A DNA stretch of 64,000 nt from Allorhodopirellula solitaria (lineage in GTDB: Bacteria; Planctomycetota; Planctomycetia; Pirellulales; Pirellulaceae), in assembly GCF_007859855.1 (NCBI RefSeq), contig NZ_SJPK01000009.1, forward strand, positions 124,001 to 188,000, in the 5' to 3' direction. A model generated the notes under the pieces. It worked only from the letters and a program-made list of their open reading frames with translations, searched no databases and was not told the origin of the DNA. Every line of letters begins with the position of its first letter. The first letter of the stretch is position 1. Below are positions 1-9,814 of the stretch, piece by piece. The position numbers were made by a program, and so were the translations under genes.

Positions 1-444
1 GCGGCTCGCGACCAAGCCATCTTTTGTCGCTGGCTGGCGATGCAAATGGGACAGCCCGGACACGAATCCATTGAATCGGCCCGAGCGATCGAGACGGCTG
101 CCAAGGTGGTCAGCCCCGCTTTCGCCGCATCCTGGAATGAGGCGGTTGAAAACATCCGAGCCGGAGCTCAAAGCGAACGAGCGATCGCGATGCCCGAGTC
201 ACTATCGCAACCCGTGCGACAATGTGTTGTCGACTTGGTCGCCGCCGAGCGTGATCGCCAGTCGATTGCCGTCGACCTGGAATCTCTCGGTGAGCTGTAC
301 GAAACCGAGGCGTGGAACCGGCAAACTTGGTGGATCGAATCCATTCCGAAATGGTTGGCCGGGATCCTGATGGTGGCGGTGATCACCATTCTGATTCGAA
401 CGATGGTGGCGCCACTGCTCGATGTGATCGGTGAGGTGCTCTAA
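1..444 (+). CDS. Type II secretion system F (GspF)-like protein, C-terminal part
   Basis: The reading frame is open from the first base of the window, so this is the 3' end of a longer gene. The visible 148 residues are a mostly helical cytoplasmic segment followed by one hydrophobic segment near the C-terminus (WLAGILMVAVITILIRTMV). That is the usual end of a GspF/PilC domain, the inner-membrane platform of type II secretion and type IV pilus machines. Its stop codon overlaps the start of the next gene, which has two more domains of the same kind. The family assignment rests on the neighbours and the helix/TM layout rather than on a diagnostic motif. Confidence 0.65.
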   Translation, partial: AARDQAIFCRWLAMQMGQPGHESIESARAIETAAKVVSPAFAASWNEAVENIRAGAQSERAIAMPESLSQPVRQCVVDLVAAERDRQSIAVDLESLGELYETEAWNRQTWWIESIPKWLAGILMVAVITILIRTMVAPLLDVIGEVL

Positions 445-2660
445 TGAATCCAGGTAACATGAAACAGCACGAGGATACCATGCCGAGTTCCTGGACGATT
501 GCCCAGCAGGCCGAGGTGGAACTCTGGACGCGGGGCCGTGAATCGACGCGTCGGAGGTTAAGCGGCGCCGTCACCGGGTCGTTCCTTTATATCGTCGCTG
601 CTCTGGCGGTGGGTGCGTACTTGATCTTAGCCGTTGCCGCGGTCGCCGATGGTTCGACGACGATCACTGGATGGAATTGGGGCTTGGACGAGCGAGAGAT
701 CGATCTCGATTGGATGCGACAGATCGCGTGGGGGTACGCCGGACTCGCGATCCTGGCAGTGATCGTCTACCCCCTGACTCGGTTGCTGGTCAGTGGAAAA
801 CTGCCGCCCGTCTTGGCGTCAATCATGCGTTGCCTACCGGGGATCGGACGAACGATGCGTACGGTCGAACTCGGCGAGTTCTGCCAATCGATGTATCGGT
901 CCGTGGCCCACTCCAAGACATACGGTGAAGCGTTCTCGGAGGCTTCGCGGGAGCTTCAAGACGCGAGCATGCGTCGCTGGTCGGCCCAGGCAGCTGAAGA
1001 CATCGAGGCGGGGCAATCGATCGCCGATGTACTGCGATCCTCACCGATTACAGACCTGCCACTGCCCGTAGTTCTCGCCTTCGTCGATGGCCAGCATTCG
1101 CACCGCGAGTCGCTCCGTGTCTGGCATGAGGCGGCGCGGGATTGTCACCTCCACGCTCAGCGGCAGCTCAAGCGGACCACTCAGGTTGTTTCGTTCTCCT
1201 GCCTGTTCGTGTCCGTGTTCCTTGCGGCACTCGGATTGCTATTAGCAGCAACGATTACGAACATGGTGCTGCAGGGCTGGGTGGGAATGTATTCTTGGCA
1301 TCACAGCGGGCCCGATTGGACCGAGAAGCTTGTCGAATCGGAATTGCTCTTCCTCCCCGCATCCGTAGGCATCCTGTTATTGGCCGGGACCGTCGGTGCG
1401 ATCGAGCGAAACCTGACGGGACTGGCCTGGCTGCGATCGCGGCGATTGATGATCCTCCTGCTCTGGTTCATCAAGTGGTCGCTGTGGATACTCGGCACAC
1501 TCGCTCTGTTAGTCGCATTGCCGCACCCGATCACGCTGGTGATGGTGGCGATCTTCTTCACCTCGATCGTGGTCGCCAATCGCTGGCGTTATCGAGAGGA
1601 AACCGAGTCGCTCAACCACTGGCTGCGACTGGCCGCAGGCACGACCGTGTCGATCCCCGATCTCGTCGACCACATGGGCGATGGATTTCATGGCAAGATG
1701 ACCGGGCAAGCGAAGCGTTTTGCATCACGCGTGCGGCTCGGGCAATCGATCGAGCTAGCCGTCCGTCGCTCCGGACTCCCTGTTCATGCCGACACACTGG
1801 CGGCGCTGATGACGCCCAGCGGAAAGCTGCCCGCTGGTTCGGCAACGGCATCGGCCGAACGTGCTGCCTCGACCCCAGATCTCGCTGACAGGGACTTTGC
1901 GGACAGGAACATCGCTGACAGGGACACTACCCCTCAGCGAGTGAATTCGTCGATCGAGTCACCGTCGATGGTGTCGGAACAGTTCGTTTACGTCGTCGCC
2001 ACGATCCTACTCGCCTGGGCGATTGGCTGGATGGTCCGTTCGCTCTCCATGCCCATATTCGGAAAGCTGCTGGAAGAGTTCAGCCCTCATCAAGACGTGT
2101 CTTCCTGGGGACTCGAGACGACTGTGTTGATTGGCAATGTGGTGGTGATACTCCTGGTGGTCTGGCTCGTCGCTGCCTTCCTGATACGTCGTCTACCGCT
2201 TTGGATGGTGGCTTGGGTTCCCTGGTTCGGCCGCCGGTCGATCGACCGCTGGCGGTGCGAGGTTTTAGGTGCAGTCGCGCGGGGTGTGCGCCGTCGCCAG
2301 CCAGCCGGTGATATTTTCCGATTCGCTTGCGAGACGACACGCGTGAGGTGGATTCGCAACCGCTGCTCCAAGGCAAATAAACTGTCCGAGCAAGGCACGG
2401 GGCTGGCGGCGACCCTGCGGGGAGCCAAACTGATCTCCGCCGACGAGCAGGCTTGGTTGAGCAGTGCGGAGAAAAACGGCGTCTTCGCCGACACGCTCGA
2501 TCAGGTGATCGCCAACATTCGCCGCCGACAATCGTTACGATGGAAGGCCCGCAAATCCTGGGTCGTTCCGTTGGCTACCTTCGGGGTGGGCATCTACGTT
2601 CTCGTTCACGGCGTCGTGGTCGTCCGCGCCCTGCGCATTTTGATTAGTGGAGTGTCGTGA
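444..2660 (+). CDS. Double-domain GspF/PilC-like inner-membrane protein
   Basis: A 738-residue polytopic membrane protein starting at an ATG that overlaps the preceding TAA by one base. It appears to hold two GspF-type units. The first half has membrane segments near residues 35-65, 95-112, 250-275 and 305-375. The second half repeats the pattern near 510-535, 555-580 and 710-735. A charged linker around residues 475-495 carries a short DNA-level repeat (DLADRDFADRNIADRD). A normal GspF is about 400 residues, so this protein looks like a fusion or duplication. It would act as the platform that couples an ATPase to pseudopilin assembly. The downstream pseudopilin genes support this role. Confidence is high for membrane protein and moderate for GspF. 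Confidence 0.7.
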   Translation: MNPGNMKQHEDTMPSSWTIAQQAEVELWTRGRESTRRRLSGAVTGSFLYIVAALAVGAYLILAVAAVADGSTTITGWNWGLDEREIDLDWMRQIAWGYAGLAILAVIVYPLTRLLVSGKLPPVLASIMRCLPGIGRTMRTVELGEFCQSMYRSVAHSKTYGEAFSEASRELQDASMRRWSAQAAEDIEAGQSIADVLRSSPITDLPLPVVLAFVDGQHSHRESLRVWHEAARDCHLHAQRQLKRTTQVVSFSCLFVSVFLAALGLLLAATITNMVLQGWVGMYSWHHSGPDWTEKLVESELLFLPASVGILLLAGTVGAIERNLTGLAWLRSRRLMILLLWFIKWSLWILGTLALLVALPHPITLVMVAIFFTSIVVANRWRYREETESLNHWLRLAAGTTVSIPDLVDHMGDGFHGKMTGQAKRFASRVRLGQSIELAVRRSGLPVHADTLAALMTPSGKLPAGSATASAERAASTPDLADRDFADRNIADRDTTPQRVNSSIESPSMVSEQFVYVVATILLAWAIGWMVRSLSMPIFGKLLEEFSPHQDVSSWGLETTVLIGNVVVILLVVWLVAAFLIRRLPLWMVAWVPWFGRRSIDRWRCEVLGAVARGVRRRQPAGDIFRFACETTRVRWIRNRCSKANKLSEQGTGLAATLRGAKLISADEQAWLSSAEKNGVFADTLDQVIANIRRRQSLRWKARKSWVVPLATFGVGIYVLVHGVVVVRALRILISGVS

Positions 2661-3028
2661 AAAATCGAAAAAGTCACCGTCAACGCACTGGGTTTACCCT
2701 GATCGAAACCCTCATTGCGACCGCGTTTTTGGCCGCTGCGATGGGAATGACGCTGAAGATGCATCAGTCACGGTTGGACTTTGAACGCATCTCGCTGCAG
2801 CGATTGACCGACCAATTGGCCATTGAGAATATTGCCGAGCGACTCGTCGCTGTCGATGACGAGAGCCTTTCCGACACCGCTGCGGAGCTAGCCGATCAAG
2901 CCGGGGGGCAGGTCAATGTCGATCCGTTCGAATCCGGTTCCACGCGAGGTCAGCATCTTACGATCACGATCGATTCGGCAGGCGGACCGCTCGTCCATCA
3001 CGTTTGGCGATTGGAGCCCGAGTCATGA
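2657..3028 (+). CDS. Pseudopilin (prepilin-type N-terminal methylation protein)
   Basis: A 123-residue protein with a basic leader followed by the type IV prepilin signal GFTLIETLIATAFLAAAM: Gly at -1, Phe at +1 and Glu at +5 of the mature protein, then a hydrophobic helix. A prepilin peptidase would cleave after the Gly. The start is a GTG overlapping the upstream TGA (GTGA), which implies translational coupling. The size and single N-terminal helix fit a minor pseudopilin of the GspI/GspH kind, but the subtype cannot be fixed by eye. Confidence 0.8.
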   Translation: MKNRKSHRQRTGFTLIETLIATAFLAAAMGMTLKMHQSRLDFERISLQRLTDQLAIENIAERLVAVDDESLSDTAAELADQAGGQVNVDPFESGSTRGQHLTITIDSAGGPLVHHVWRLEPES

Positions 3029-3516
3029 GCCGAATCCAACGTCAAACCAATGGCAGCAAGCTCGGTTTTACTCTGATCGAGGTGCTCCTGGTCCTCGTCC
3101 TGGTGAGCTCGCTGCTCGCGGGCGTGGCAGGATTGCTTTCACTCGTCCGAGTGAGCAATCAGAATGGGAGTTCGCGTTCGCTGCACCGGCACGAGATCCG
3201 CCGCTTCGCCAATGACCTCCGCCGCGATATGCATTCCACCCAAAACGCTGGGATGAGCAACGGGGAACTCACCCTGACTAGCGAAGATCCTTCCTGGGAG
3301 GTCGTCTATCGGGTCGAGGACGGCACGCTGAGTCGCCGCAAACAGAACGATGCAGACCCACCGGTTGTGTCGACCGATCGATATGGGATCGATGGTGAGG
3401 CAACGATCGATCTAGAGTGGCTCGAGGAGGGCAGCGAAATCCAGTGGACCATCACGTCTCCAGATCGATCCGAGGATCCGGTGCAAATCGTCGCGTCCCG
3501 GAGGTCGGACTCATGA
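3025..3516 (+). CDS. Pseudopilin (GspJ/GspH-like minor pseudopilin)
   Basis: Starts at the ATG that overlaps the preceding TGA (ATGA), giving 163 residues; a TTG 21 bases upstream is a less likely start. The leader MSRIQRQTNGSKLG precedes FTLIEVLLVLVLVSSLLAG, a standard prepilin cleavage site with Glu at +5 and a hydrophobic helix. The C-terminal part is soluble and beta-rich. It probably joins the pseudopilus tip with the neighbouring pseudopilins. The GspJ-like label is based only on order and size. Confidence 0.8.
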   Translation: MSRIQRQTNGSKLGFTLIEVLLVLVLVSSLLAGVAGLLSLVRVSNQNGSSRSLHRHEIRRFANDLRRDMHSTQNAGMSNGELTLTSEDPSWEVVYRVEDGTLSRRKQNDADPPVVSTDRYGIDGEATIDLEWLEEGSEIQWTITSPDRSEDPVQIVASRRSDS

Positions 3517-3860
3517 ACCGAACGAGATGCACTCATCATCGCAGGGGCGCGGTCGCACTGATGCTCGTCCTGGTCCTCACCCTGTTGGTCGGTACCTTCG
3601 CGATTTCATTGACCAGCCGCGCCAACCAACAGCGACGCACCGAAAGACAACATCAAGCCATCGCGGCGCTCGAATCGGCAATCGACGCGGCGCGGCGAGC
3701 GGACCTGCCGGGCGAATCGAGTATTCGCCTGCCGCTCGGCAGTGAGGGCGATCGCTGGATCATTGTCGAAACGGATTCATCTCCCGACGAACCTTCCGAA
3801 CGCTACCGAGCGACTCAGTATCATAACGATCGCCCGGGGCTCTCCATCAGTCGGCCCTGA
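3513..3860 (+). CDS. Small single-pass membrane protein, PilX/GspK-like N-terminus
   Basis: A 115-residue protein beginning at an ATG that overlaps the preceding TGA. A short basic leader with RRGAVALMLVLVLTLLVG is followed by a region rich in Gln, Arg and Glu. That is the form of PilX/GspK N-termini, which often carry a degenerate prepilin signal. It is much shorter than a full GspK (about 300 residues), so it may be a reduced member or an unrelated accessory protein. Its place inside the pseudopilin run is the best evidence for its role. Confidence 0.6.
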   Translation: MNRTRCTHHRRGAVALMLVLVLTLLVGTFAISLTSRANQQRRTERQHQAIAALESAIDAARRADLPGESSIRLPLGSEGDRWIIVETDSSPDEPSERYRATQYHNDRPGLSISRP

Positions 3861-3937
3861 AACGAAAACCTGTTCCGATGGAATCATCACGCTCACGTCC
3901 CCACTCGCGCCCGCTGCCTCTTACTCCCCTCACCACC

Positions 3938-4783
3938 ATGTCCAGACACCGACACGCCTTCACGCTCGTTGAACTCTTGGTCGTGATCGCCATCATCGGC
4001 GTGCTGGTGGGACTGGCCGCTCCCGCGGTGCAATCGATGCGTGAGTCGTCCCGTCGCGCGGTCTGTCAATCTCGACTCACTGCAATCGGTATGGCCGTCC
4101 AAAGCTACCACGATCGCTGGCAACACTATCCCGTGGGAACCGTTGCTGAATCCGGACCAATTGAAAGCGTCGCACAGGGCGATCACCACAATTGGCTCGG
4201 CCGCCTCTTGGAGCTCATGGATCAACCGGTCATCGAGTCCCATATCGATCGCAGCGTAAGCATTTACGATTCCGCCAACGCCCCCGTTTTGAAACTGAGC
4301 TATGTGGGAGTGCACTGCCCATCGGCGACCAACGATCCGGACAACGCGAGCAATTACGTGGGGCTGCACAGCCCGGTTGAGAAGCCGATTGATGAATCTG
4401 ATCTCGGTGTGTTCGTTCTCAATGAACCGATCAGCCGTGACGACGTCACCGATGGCTTGGCTAACACAGCATTTGTATCGGAGAAGCTCTCGTGGGCTGA
4501 TGACCTGGGCTGGCTCAGCGGCACGCGGGCAACCCTTCGCAATGTCGGGGGCGGGATCGTTTCGTCGAGCAACGCTTTTCAATCGCCGCCTCCATCGGCG
4601 GTGGGATCGATTGGCAGCCACCACCCCGGCGGCGTGCATGTCCTGTTCGGGTCCGGCGAAATTCGCTTCCAGTCGACTCAAACGAACCAACAGGTTCTCG
4701 AGCAGATCGCCAACCGCCAGGATGGTCAGTTACCGTTAGAGTTCCAACCACTCGATGCACTACGCCAGAAGAGCGTCGAGTGA
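3938..4783 (+). CDS. DUF1559 domain-containing prepilin-like protein
   Basis: Starts at the ATG encoding MSRHRHAFTLVELLVVIAI; a start 60 bases upstream is also open but would add an unusual leader. The prepilin signal is followed by the hydrophobic helix and then AAPAVQSMRESSRRAVCQ, a version of the DUF1559 lead-in (PAVQAAREAARR). The C-terminal part has HHPGGVHVLFGSGEIRF, matching the family's conserved His...(D/S)G end. DUF1559 proteins occur in many copies in planctomycete genomes; their exact function is unknown. Unlike most DUF1559 genes, this one is embedded in a pseudopilin/GspF operon. About 281 residues. Confidence 0.85.
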   Translation: MSRHRHAFTLVELLVVIAIIGVLVGLAAPAVQSMRESSRRAVCQSRLTAIGMAVQSYHDRWQHYPVGTVAESGPIESVAQGDHHNWLGRLLELMDQPVIESHIDRSVSIYDSANAPVLKLSYVGVHCPSATNDPDNASNYVGLHSPVEKPIDESDLGVFVLNEPISRDDVTDGLANTAFVSEKLSWADDLGWLSGTRATLRNVGGGIVSSSNAFQSPPPSAVGSIGSHHPGGVHVLFGSGEIRFQSTQTNQQVLEQIANRQDGQLPLEFQPLDALRQKSVE

Positions 4784-5592
4784 GTCAGCGAGAATTCGGT
4801 CGTGAACGCCCCGATGAACACCTCCTGGTTTGGCTAGCAGTGTGGTCGATCACGCTAACGGTAGTGATTGCTGCATTACAAGGTGAACTAGAGAGTTTGG
4901 CCGAAGGGGGACACGCGGTGCTCGGGGCAGCGATGGGAGGATTGATTGCCGCCTGGCTCACGACACTTACTTGGGTAGCCCTCATCGAATTGCCTTCGTC
5001 TGCGCCATCAGCGGGTCAGCGGACGCCTCAGCGATGGCTTCCTCGGGTTGTGGTCTTTTTAGCTTGGTTGCTCAACGTCATTGTCTTGGGCGTTGTCGCT
5101 CGAGACCACGCTTGGGTCTTGATCCAGGTCCTGTTGGCGGTCGCCTTGGGGATCCTCGGCCCATGGATTGGATGGCAATGGACGCACCAACGGATTCATC
5201 GCACCACAGCACCTCCGCCTGTCCGCCGCAGCATTGGACACTTACTCGGCATTGCCTTCACGATCGCGGTGGGCAGTGCATTGCTGCGAATGAGCGACCG
5301 CTGGGCTGGATTGACCAGTTCAGCGACCGCACTGATCCTCTCGATTGCGCTGCTGTGGATTGTGATGCTAACCATCCTGCTCAGCCGGTGGTGGGGGCTG
5401 ATGCTCATCACCATCCCGCTGATCATGGCGCAGACGGTTACGGTCAGCTCGATGATCGACTTGCGCAGTCCTGACGCGGATGCCGAGTTCATGCGATCGA
5501 TTGGCATCATCGCCGGTTTCGATTGTTTCGCCGTCCTGTTTCTACTGCTGATGCGGTCGAGCGGCCACCGTTGGCTCAGCCCTCCCGACTGA
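4780..5592 (+). CDS. Polytopic membrane protein of unknown function
   Basis: 270 residues with about six to seven hydrophobic helices (near residues 18-35, 45-68, 92-110, 115-132, 155-172, 185-225 and 245-262). The start is a GTG overlapping the upstream TGA (GTGA), which ties it to the pseudopilin operon. No signature motif was recognised. It is the last gene of the operon and is followed by 370 bases without a gene. It could be an accessory membrane component of the export machine, but that is only inference from position. Confidence 0.75.
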   Translation: MSQREFGRERPDEHLLVWLAVWSITLTVVIAALQGELESLAEGGHAVLGAAMGGLIAAWLTTLTWVALIELPSSAPSAGQRTPQRWLPRVVVFLAWLLNVIVLGVVARDHAWVLIQVLLAVALGILGPWIGWQWTHQRIHRTTAPPPVRRSIGHLLGIAFTIAVGSALLRMSDRWAGLTSSATALILSIALLWIVMLTILLSRWWGLMLITIPLIMAQTVTVSSMIDLRSPDADAEFMRSIGIIAGFDCFAVLFLLLMRSSGHRWLSPPD

Positions 5593-5962
5593 GCGGTCGT
5601 GCAGTTCTTAGTGATGGTGACTCAACGATTTACACCACCCGCCCGGCGAAGCTGAGGGGGTCAGAAGACGAGCCTTTAGCGAGTCTTCCGGGGAGGGCCA
5701 ACAGCGCAGCGGGACCCCCAAACCAGCGTGATCACCCCGCCCCGACTTCGTCGGAGCAGAGTGAAGTCCTGTCATCGTTTACCAACAAACAGATCATTGA
5801 GCCGAGACGCGTGCGCGGCCCCTTCGGCGGCGTTACCCGCGGCCTCACGGCGAATGGCACTTACTTTGTACCCGCTTGCAATCGAATTGCAAAATCTCGC
5901 TTGGACGTGTGACAAGCACACGATGGGCAAACGGATGGACAACTCACGGGTAACCGGCACTC
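5593..5962. other. Non-coding stretch between convergent genes
   Basis: This lies between the end of the secretion operon and the end of thrS. It has no credible gene. An imperfect hairpin (AAGAC...GTCTT) lies near 5666-5692. A 16-base segment at 5797-5812 recurs inverted at 28561-28576 and belongs to a dispersed repeat described there. No terminator with a clear T-run was seen. Confidence 0.5.
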
Positions 5963-8170
5963 TCAATATTCGTGCGACGTTTCACCCGAATCGGCGATGG
6001 ACACCGACGAGGACCCCACGGCTTGGCGGACGGTGCGGTTCTTAATTTCGTCTGTCAATCGGGCGATCGCTTCGGCGATCGGCATCGATCCGAGGTCGCC
6101 ATCGATGCGGTCGCGCAGAGCCACGTGTCCCTTCTCGGCTTCCTTGGGGCCGACGACGGCCATGTAGTTGACGAGGTCGAGCTGCGCGTTGCGAATCTTG
6201 GCTTGCACCTTGCCATCATGGGAATCCACGGTGACCTTGAGTCCCGCCTCATCGAACTGCTTGGCAACTGCCACGGCATAATCGAGCGATTTGTCGCTCA
6301 GTGGCAGCACACGAATTTGCTCCGGCGAGAGCCACATTGGGAACGCGCCAGCGAAGTGTTCGACGAGCATCCCCGTGAACCGCTCAAGCGATCCGAAGGG
6401 GGCCCGGTGGATCATGACGGGTTGATGGGTGGCGTTGTCGCTGCCTTTGTACTCGAGCTTGAATCGCTGCGGCAGGTTATAGTCCAACTGCACGGTGCCG
6501 AGCTGCCAGGAACGACCGATGCAGTCGCGGACCATGAAGTCAGCCTTCGGGCCATAGAAAGCAGCCTCGCCGGGTTCTTCGTTGAAATCTAACCCAGAGT
6601 GTTGCAGCACGCCACGCAGTGCGCTCTCGGCATGATCCCAATTGGATTCGCTGCCGACGTACTTGCTGCTATCGGGATCGCGTAGTGATAGTTGCACGCG
6701 GTAGTCCTCCAAACCGACGGACTCCAGCACGAACTTGGTCAGATCGATGGTCGCTCGGAATTCCTCTTCGACTTGCTCGGCAGTGCAGAAGATATGAGCA
6801 TCGTCCTGGGTCAAACCACGAACTCGCATCATGCCGTTGAGCTCGCCGGTCTGTTCGTGCCGATAGACGGTGCCGAACTCGAACAAACGCAGTGGGAGTT
6901 GGCGATAGGATCGCGGTTGGGCGGCAAAGATTTGGCAGTGATGCGGGCAGTTCATCGGCTTGAGCAGGTAGCGTTCGTGGGCGAGCTGCCAGTCGTGCAG
7001 TACCTTTTGTTTCGCATCGGCTGCCGCCGAGGCTTTGTACTGCGGCAACTTGACCCCGAAGACTTCCGCCGCGGCCATCAGTTTATCCTCATCATCACTG
7101 CTGAGGTTGCCCTCACTCAACCGGCTGCTCCAAGCGTCGAGCAGGCCGCCGACCTCGGTACCAAAGAGCGGTGCGAATTGGCTGTCGCGATAGTAGGGGA
7201 AGTGACCGCTGGTTTCGTACAACTCCACCCGCCCGATGTGCGGGCTGTAGACCGGGTCGTAGCCGCGTGAGAGCAGTTCTTTGCGGAGGAAGTCCTCGAG
7301 CGCCACCCGTACCCGCGCGCCCTTGGGCAGCCACAAACAGAGGCCTTGGCCGACGTCGGGATTGATCGCGAAGAGGCCATGCTGTTTGCCGAGTACGCGG
7401 TGATCGCGGCGACGGGCTTCCTCGAGTTGCTCGAGATAGGCGGCGAGTTCTTTCTTGTCAAAGAATGCGGTGCCGTAGACCCGTTGCAACTGCCGGCCGG
7501 AGGCATCGCCTTTCCAATACGCTCCGGCAACCGAGAGCAGCTTGATCGCTTTGATCATGCCCGCGTGCGGGATGTGCGGCCCCCGACAAAGATCGACAAA
7601 CTCGCCTTGGCGGTAGAAACTGACGGTGGATTGATCGCTCAGCCCCGTGTCGATGTGCTCGACCTTGAGGTCTTGGTCGAGATCGTCGCAGAGTTTTCGG
7701 GCTTCGTCGCGTTCGAGCACGAAGCGCTCGAAAGGCTCTTTCGCCTTGATGATCTTTTTAATCTCAGCTTCGATTTTGGGGAAATCGTCCTCGCTAATTT
7801 TTTCACTGAGGTCGAAATCATAGTAAAACCCCCCCGAAGTGGTCGGTCCGAAGGCTAGCGAAACCCCGTCGTAGACCCGCATGATCGCCCGCGCCATCAC
7901 GTGCGCGGCCGAATGGCGGAGGACATCAAGGGCGTCCGAATCTCGGGAAGTCAATAGTTTCAACGACACCGAACCGTCTTCGCCCGCGACTTCGCCGAGC
8001 GGGCGGAAGGAATCGACAATTTTCCCGTCTACCTCGGCAGCCACGACGGCACGCGCCAAACCATCGCTAATTCCCCGGGCGACGTCCATCGCCGTGGTGT
8101 CGCCAGGATGACTGTGAGTGGTGCCATCGGGGAGGCGAACGTCAATGTTTTGAGCCGAAGCGGTAGACAT
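5963..8170 (-). CDS. thrS: Threonyl-tRNA synthetase
   Basis: Charges tRNA-Thr in the cytoplasm. Domains in order: TGS (residues ~10-70), the editing/second additional domain with the HxxxH zinc-type motif ([10 protein letters not shown]) near residue 85, and the class II catalytic core with [14 protein letters not shown] and an RHEQTGEL motif. The C-terminal anticodon-binding domain begins near [12 protein letters not shown]. The ATG at 8170 is preferred; a TTG nine bases upstream is in frame. At 735 residues it is about 90 longer than the E. coli enzyme (642). Much of the excess is an insertion between the tyrosine-rich motif ([11 protein letters not shown]) and the MNCPHH motif, rich in Ala, Glu and Asp. 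A non-coding gap of about 250 bases separates it from the divergent EF-hand gene. Confidence 0.97.
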   Translation of the reverse strand: MSTASAQNIDVRLPDGTTHSHPGDTTAMDVARGISDGLARAVVAAEVDGKIVDSFRPLGEVAGEDGSVSLKLLTSRDSDALDVLRHSAAHVMARAIMRVYDGVSLAFGPTTSGGFYYDFDLSEKISEDDFPKIEAEIKKIIKAKEPFERFVLERDEARKLCDDLDQDLKVEHIDTGLSDQSTVSFYRQGEFVDLCRGPHIPHAGMIKAIKLLSVAGAYWKGDASGRQLQRVYGTAFFDKKELAAYLEQLEEARRRDHRVLGKQHGLFAINPDVGQGLCLWLPKGARVRVALEDFLRKELLSRGYDPVYSPHIGRVELYETSGHFPYYRDSQFAPLFGTEVGGLLDAWSSRLSEGNLSSDDEDKLMAAAEVFGVKLPQYKASAAADAKQKVLHDWQLAHERYLLKPMNCPHHCQIFAAQPRSYRQLPLRLFEFGTVYRHEQTGELNGMMRVRGLTQDDAHIFCTAEQVEEEFRATIDLTKFVLESVGLEDYRVQLSLRDPDSSKYVGSESNWDHAESALRGVLQHSGLDFNEEPGEAAFYGPKADFMVRDCIGRSWQLGTVQLDYNLPQRFKLEYKGSDNATHQPVMIHRAPFGSLERFTGMLVEHFAGAFPMWLSPEQIRVLPLSDKSLDYAVAVAKQFDEAGLKVTVDSHDGKVQAKIRNAQLDLVNYMAVVGPKEAEKGHVALRDRIDGDLGSMPIAEAIARLTDEIKNRTVRQAVGSSSVSIADSGETSHEY

Positions 8171-8421
8171 GTTTTGCAAAAGGGGGACAAAAGGGGAAAC
8201 GTGAAAGAAAAATTGAGCGACAACTGTGCCGCAGGATAGCGTTTTAGAGCGAGAAAGAGAAACCTCGGTTCAGTTGCGGTGTTAGAACGGGAGCCCTGAT
8301 TTTCCACCACGCGGGAATAAGAGAGCTAAAATACAAGGGATAGAGAACGTTCAATGGTGCTCACGTCCCAACAAGCTCTCGGGAAATCGGCGTCCCTTCT
8401 CACTTTTCGCGAATTTGAACC

Positions 8422-9810
8422 ATGTTGATGAACTTATCTTCCTGCCTGCGGCGTGTCGCTCTGACGATGGCGATTGCTAGTTTTTCTCTTCTCTCGGTGC
8501 ATGCGCAGCGAGGTGGCGGAGGCGGAAGGGACGGAGGTGGCGGAAGAGGCGGACGTGGCGGCGGGGGCGGAGGCGGCAGCTTTGATCCAAGCGGGTTTCT
8601 GTCACGGCTAGACCGCAACGGCAACGGGATGCTCGACCCTGACGAGCAGGAAGGCCGGATGGGCGAGATGGTCGAACGCATGGCGTCAGCCGACCCGAGT
8701 ATCAAGCCAGGGCGACCGATTCCGATGAGCAAGCTCACCGAAGCATTCTCGAAAATGCGTAGCGGCGGCGATCGTGGCGGTGGTGGCCGTGGGGGGGATG
8801 ACCGGGGCCGCGGAGGAGACGACCGCGGGCGCGGTGGCGACCGGGGCCGCGGTGATGACCGGGGCGACGAGAATGAAGATCCGACCGCCGTGGCGCCGCT
8901 GGTGCCGGGGTTTGGCGTCGATATCCCCGTACTACCGCTGCTCGGGTTCGGCCCATCTGCTGAAATCATGGCGGTTGTTCCCGCCGAAGAGGATCTCGAG
9001 GAGGCCCGCAATAACTTACGGCGGTACGACCGCAACCGCGATGGCCAACTCGACGCCGAAGAAATCCGGCGGGGTGGGTTCTGGGGTGACCCCATGGATT
9101 TCGACCGCAACGGGGACGGCAAACTATCCGAACAGGAATTGGCGACCCGCGAAGCAGTTGAGCGGAATGGGAAGGAAGCCAACCGTCAAGACCGACGTGA
9201 CAACCCGCAAAGCGAGGTATCCGATAGCGAGGGTGGGGAGTTCGTCGACTTCGAAGGCCGACGTTCCTACCGGGTGTACTCCGCTGAATCTCCCGAAGGG
9301 TTGCCGCGATTTTTCACTGATCGTGATCTCAATCGCGACGGCCAGGTTTCGATGAGCGAGTACACATCCGAGTGGACCAGTTCCCTGGTGGCTGAATTCT
9401 ACGACTGGGACGCCAACCACGATGGGGTGATCGTTGCTTCGGAAGTTCTCAAGGGGGTCAACGGCGGGCTGACGGCGAGCGCTACGCGATCTGGAACCGC
9501 ACCTCAGAACGAGACCACCGTTAGCCGTTCGTCGTCCGCATCCTCCGGCTCGAGTCGATCGGCGACATCGGACGGCGGTGCGACTGCTGAAAAGTTGGAG
9601 ATGCCCAGCGAACCGCCGACCGAAAAGATACTCAGCATGGCGAAAACGATCATCAAACGCTACGACAAGAACGGAGACTTCGCACTCTCGGCCGCCGAAT
9701 GGGGGGAGATGATGATCAGCCCCGCGGGAGCCGACTTCAACGGCGATGGCCGGATCACGGTGGAAGAGTATGCCGGGTTCCTGACCGCCAAGTCCAAACG
9801 CTTAAAATAG
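8422..9810 (+). CDS. Secreted EF-hand calcium-binding protein with Gly/Arg-rich segments
   Basis: 462 residues with a signal peptide (SLLSVHAQ) and then a low-complexity Gly/Arg segment at residues ~30-53 and a second one at ~115-150. At least six EF-hand-like loops can be read, including DRNGNGMLDPDE, DRNRDGQLDAEE, DRNGDGKLSEQE, DLNRDGQVSMSE, DANHDGVIVASE and DFNGDGRITVEE; each follows DxDxDG or a close variant. It is probably an exported calcium-binding scaffold. The Gly/Arg runs are unlike the rest of the gene in base composition and are likely disordered. The gene stands alone, divergent from thrS and convergent with mgtE with a 4-base gap. Confidence 0.9.
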   Translation: MLMNLSSCLRRVALTMAIASFSLLSVHAQRGGGGGRDGGGGRGGRGGGGGGGSFDPSGFLSRLDRNGNGMLDPDEQEGRMGEMVERMASADPSIKPGRPIPMSKLTEAFSKMRSGGDRGGGGRGGDDRGRGGDDRGRGGDRGRGDDRGDENEDPTAVAPLVPGFGVDIPVLPLLGFGPSAEIMAVVPAEEDLEEARNNLRRYDRNRDGQLDAEEIRRGGFWGDPMDFDRNGDGKLSEQELATREAVERNGKEANRQDRRDNPQSEVSDSEGGEFVDFEGRRSYRVYSAESPEGLPRFFTDRDLNRDGQVSMSEYTSEWTSSLVAEFYDWDANHDGVIVASEVLKGVNGGLTASATRSGTAPQNETTVSRSSSASSGSSRSATSDGGATAEKLEMPSEPPTEKILSMAKTIIKRYDKNGDFALSAAEWGEMMISPAGADFNGDGRITVEEYAGFLTAKSKRLK

Positions 9811-9814
9811 TGAG

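Noticed and set aside
3893-4690. 265-codon minus-strand frame opposite the DUF1559 gene
   Set aside because: It has no domain, and the plus-strand frame has a clear prepilin signal and family motifs.
8400-9182. 260-codon Pro/Ser/Arg-rich frame antisense to the EF-hand gene
   Set aside because: It is the reverse reading of the Gly/Arg-rich segments, a composition artefact.
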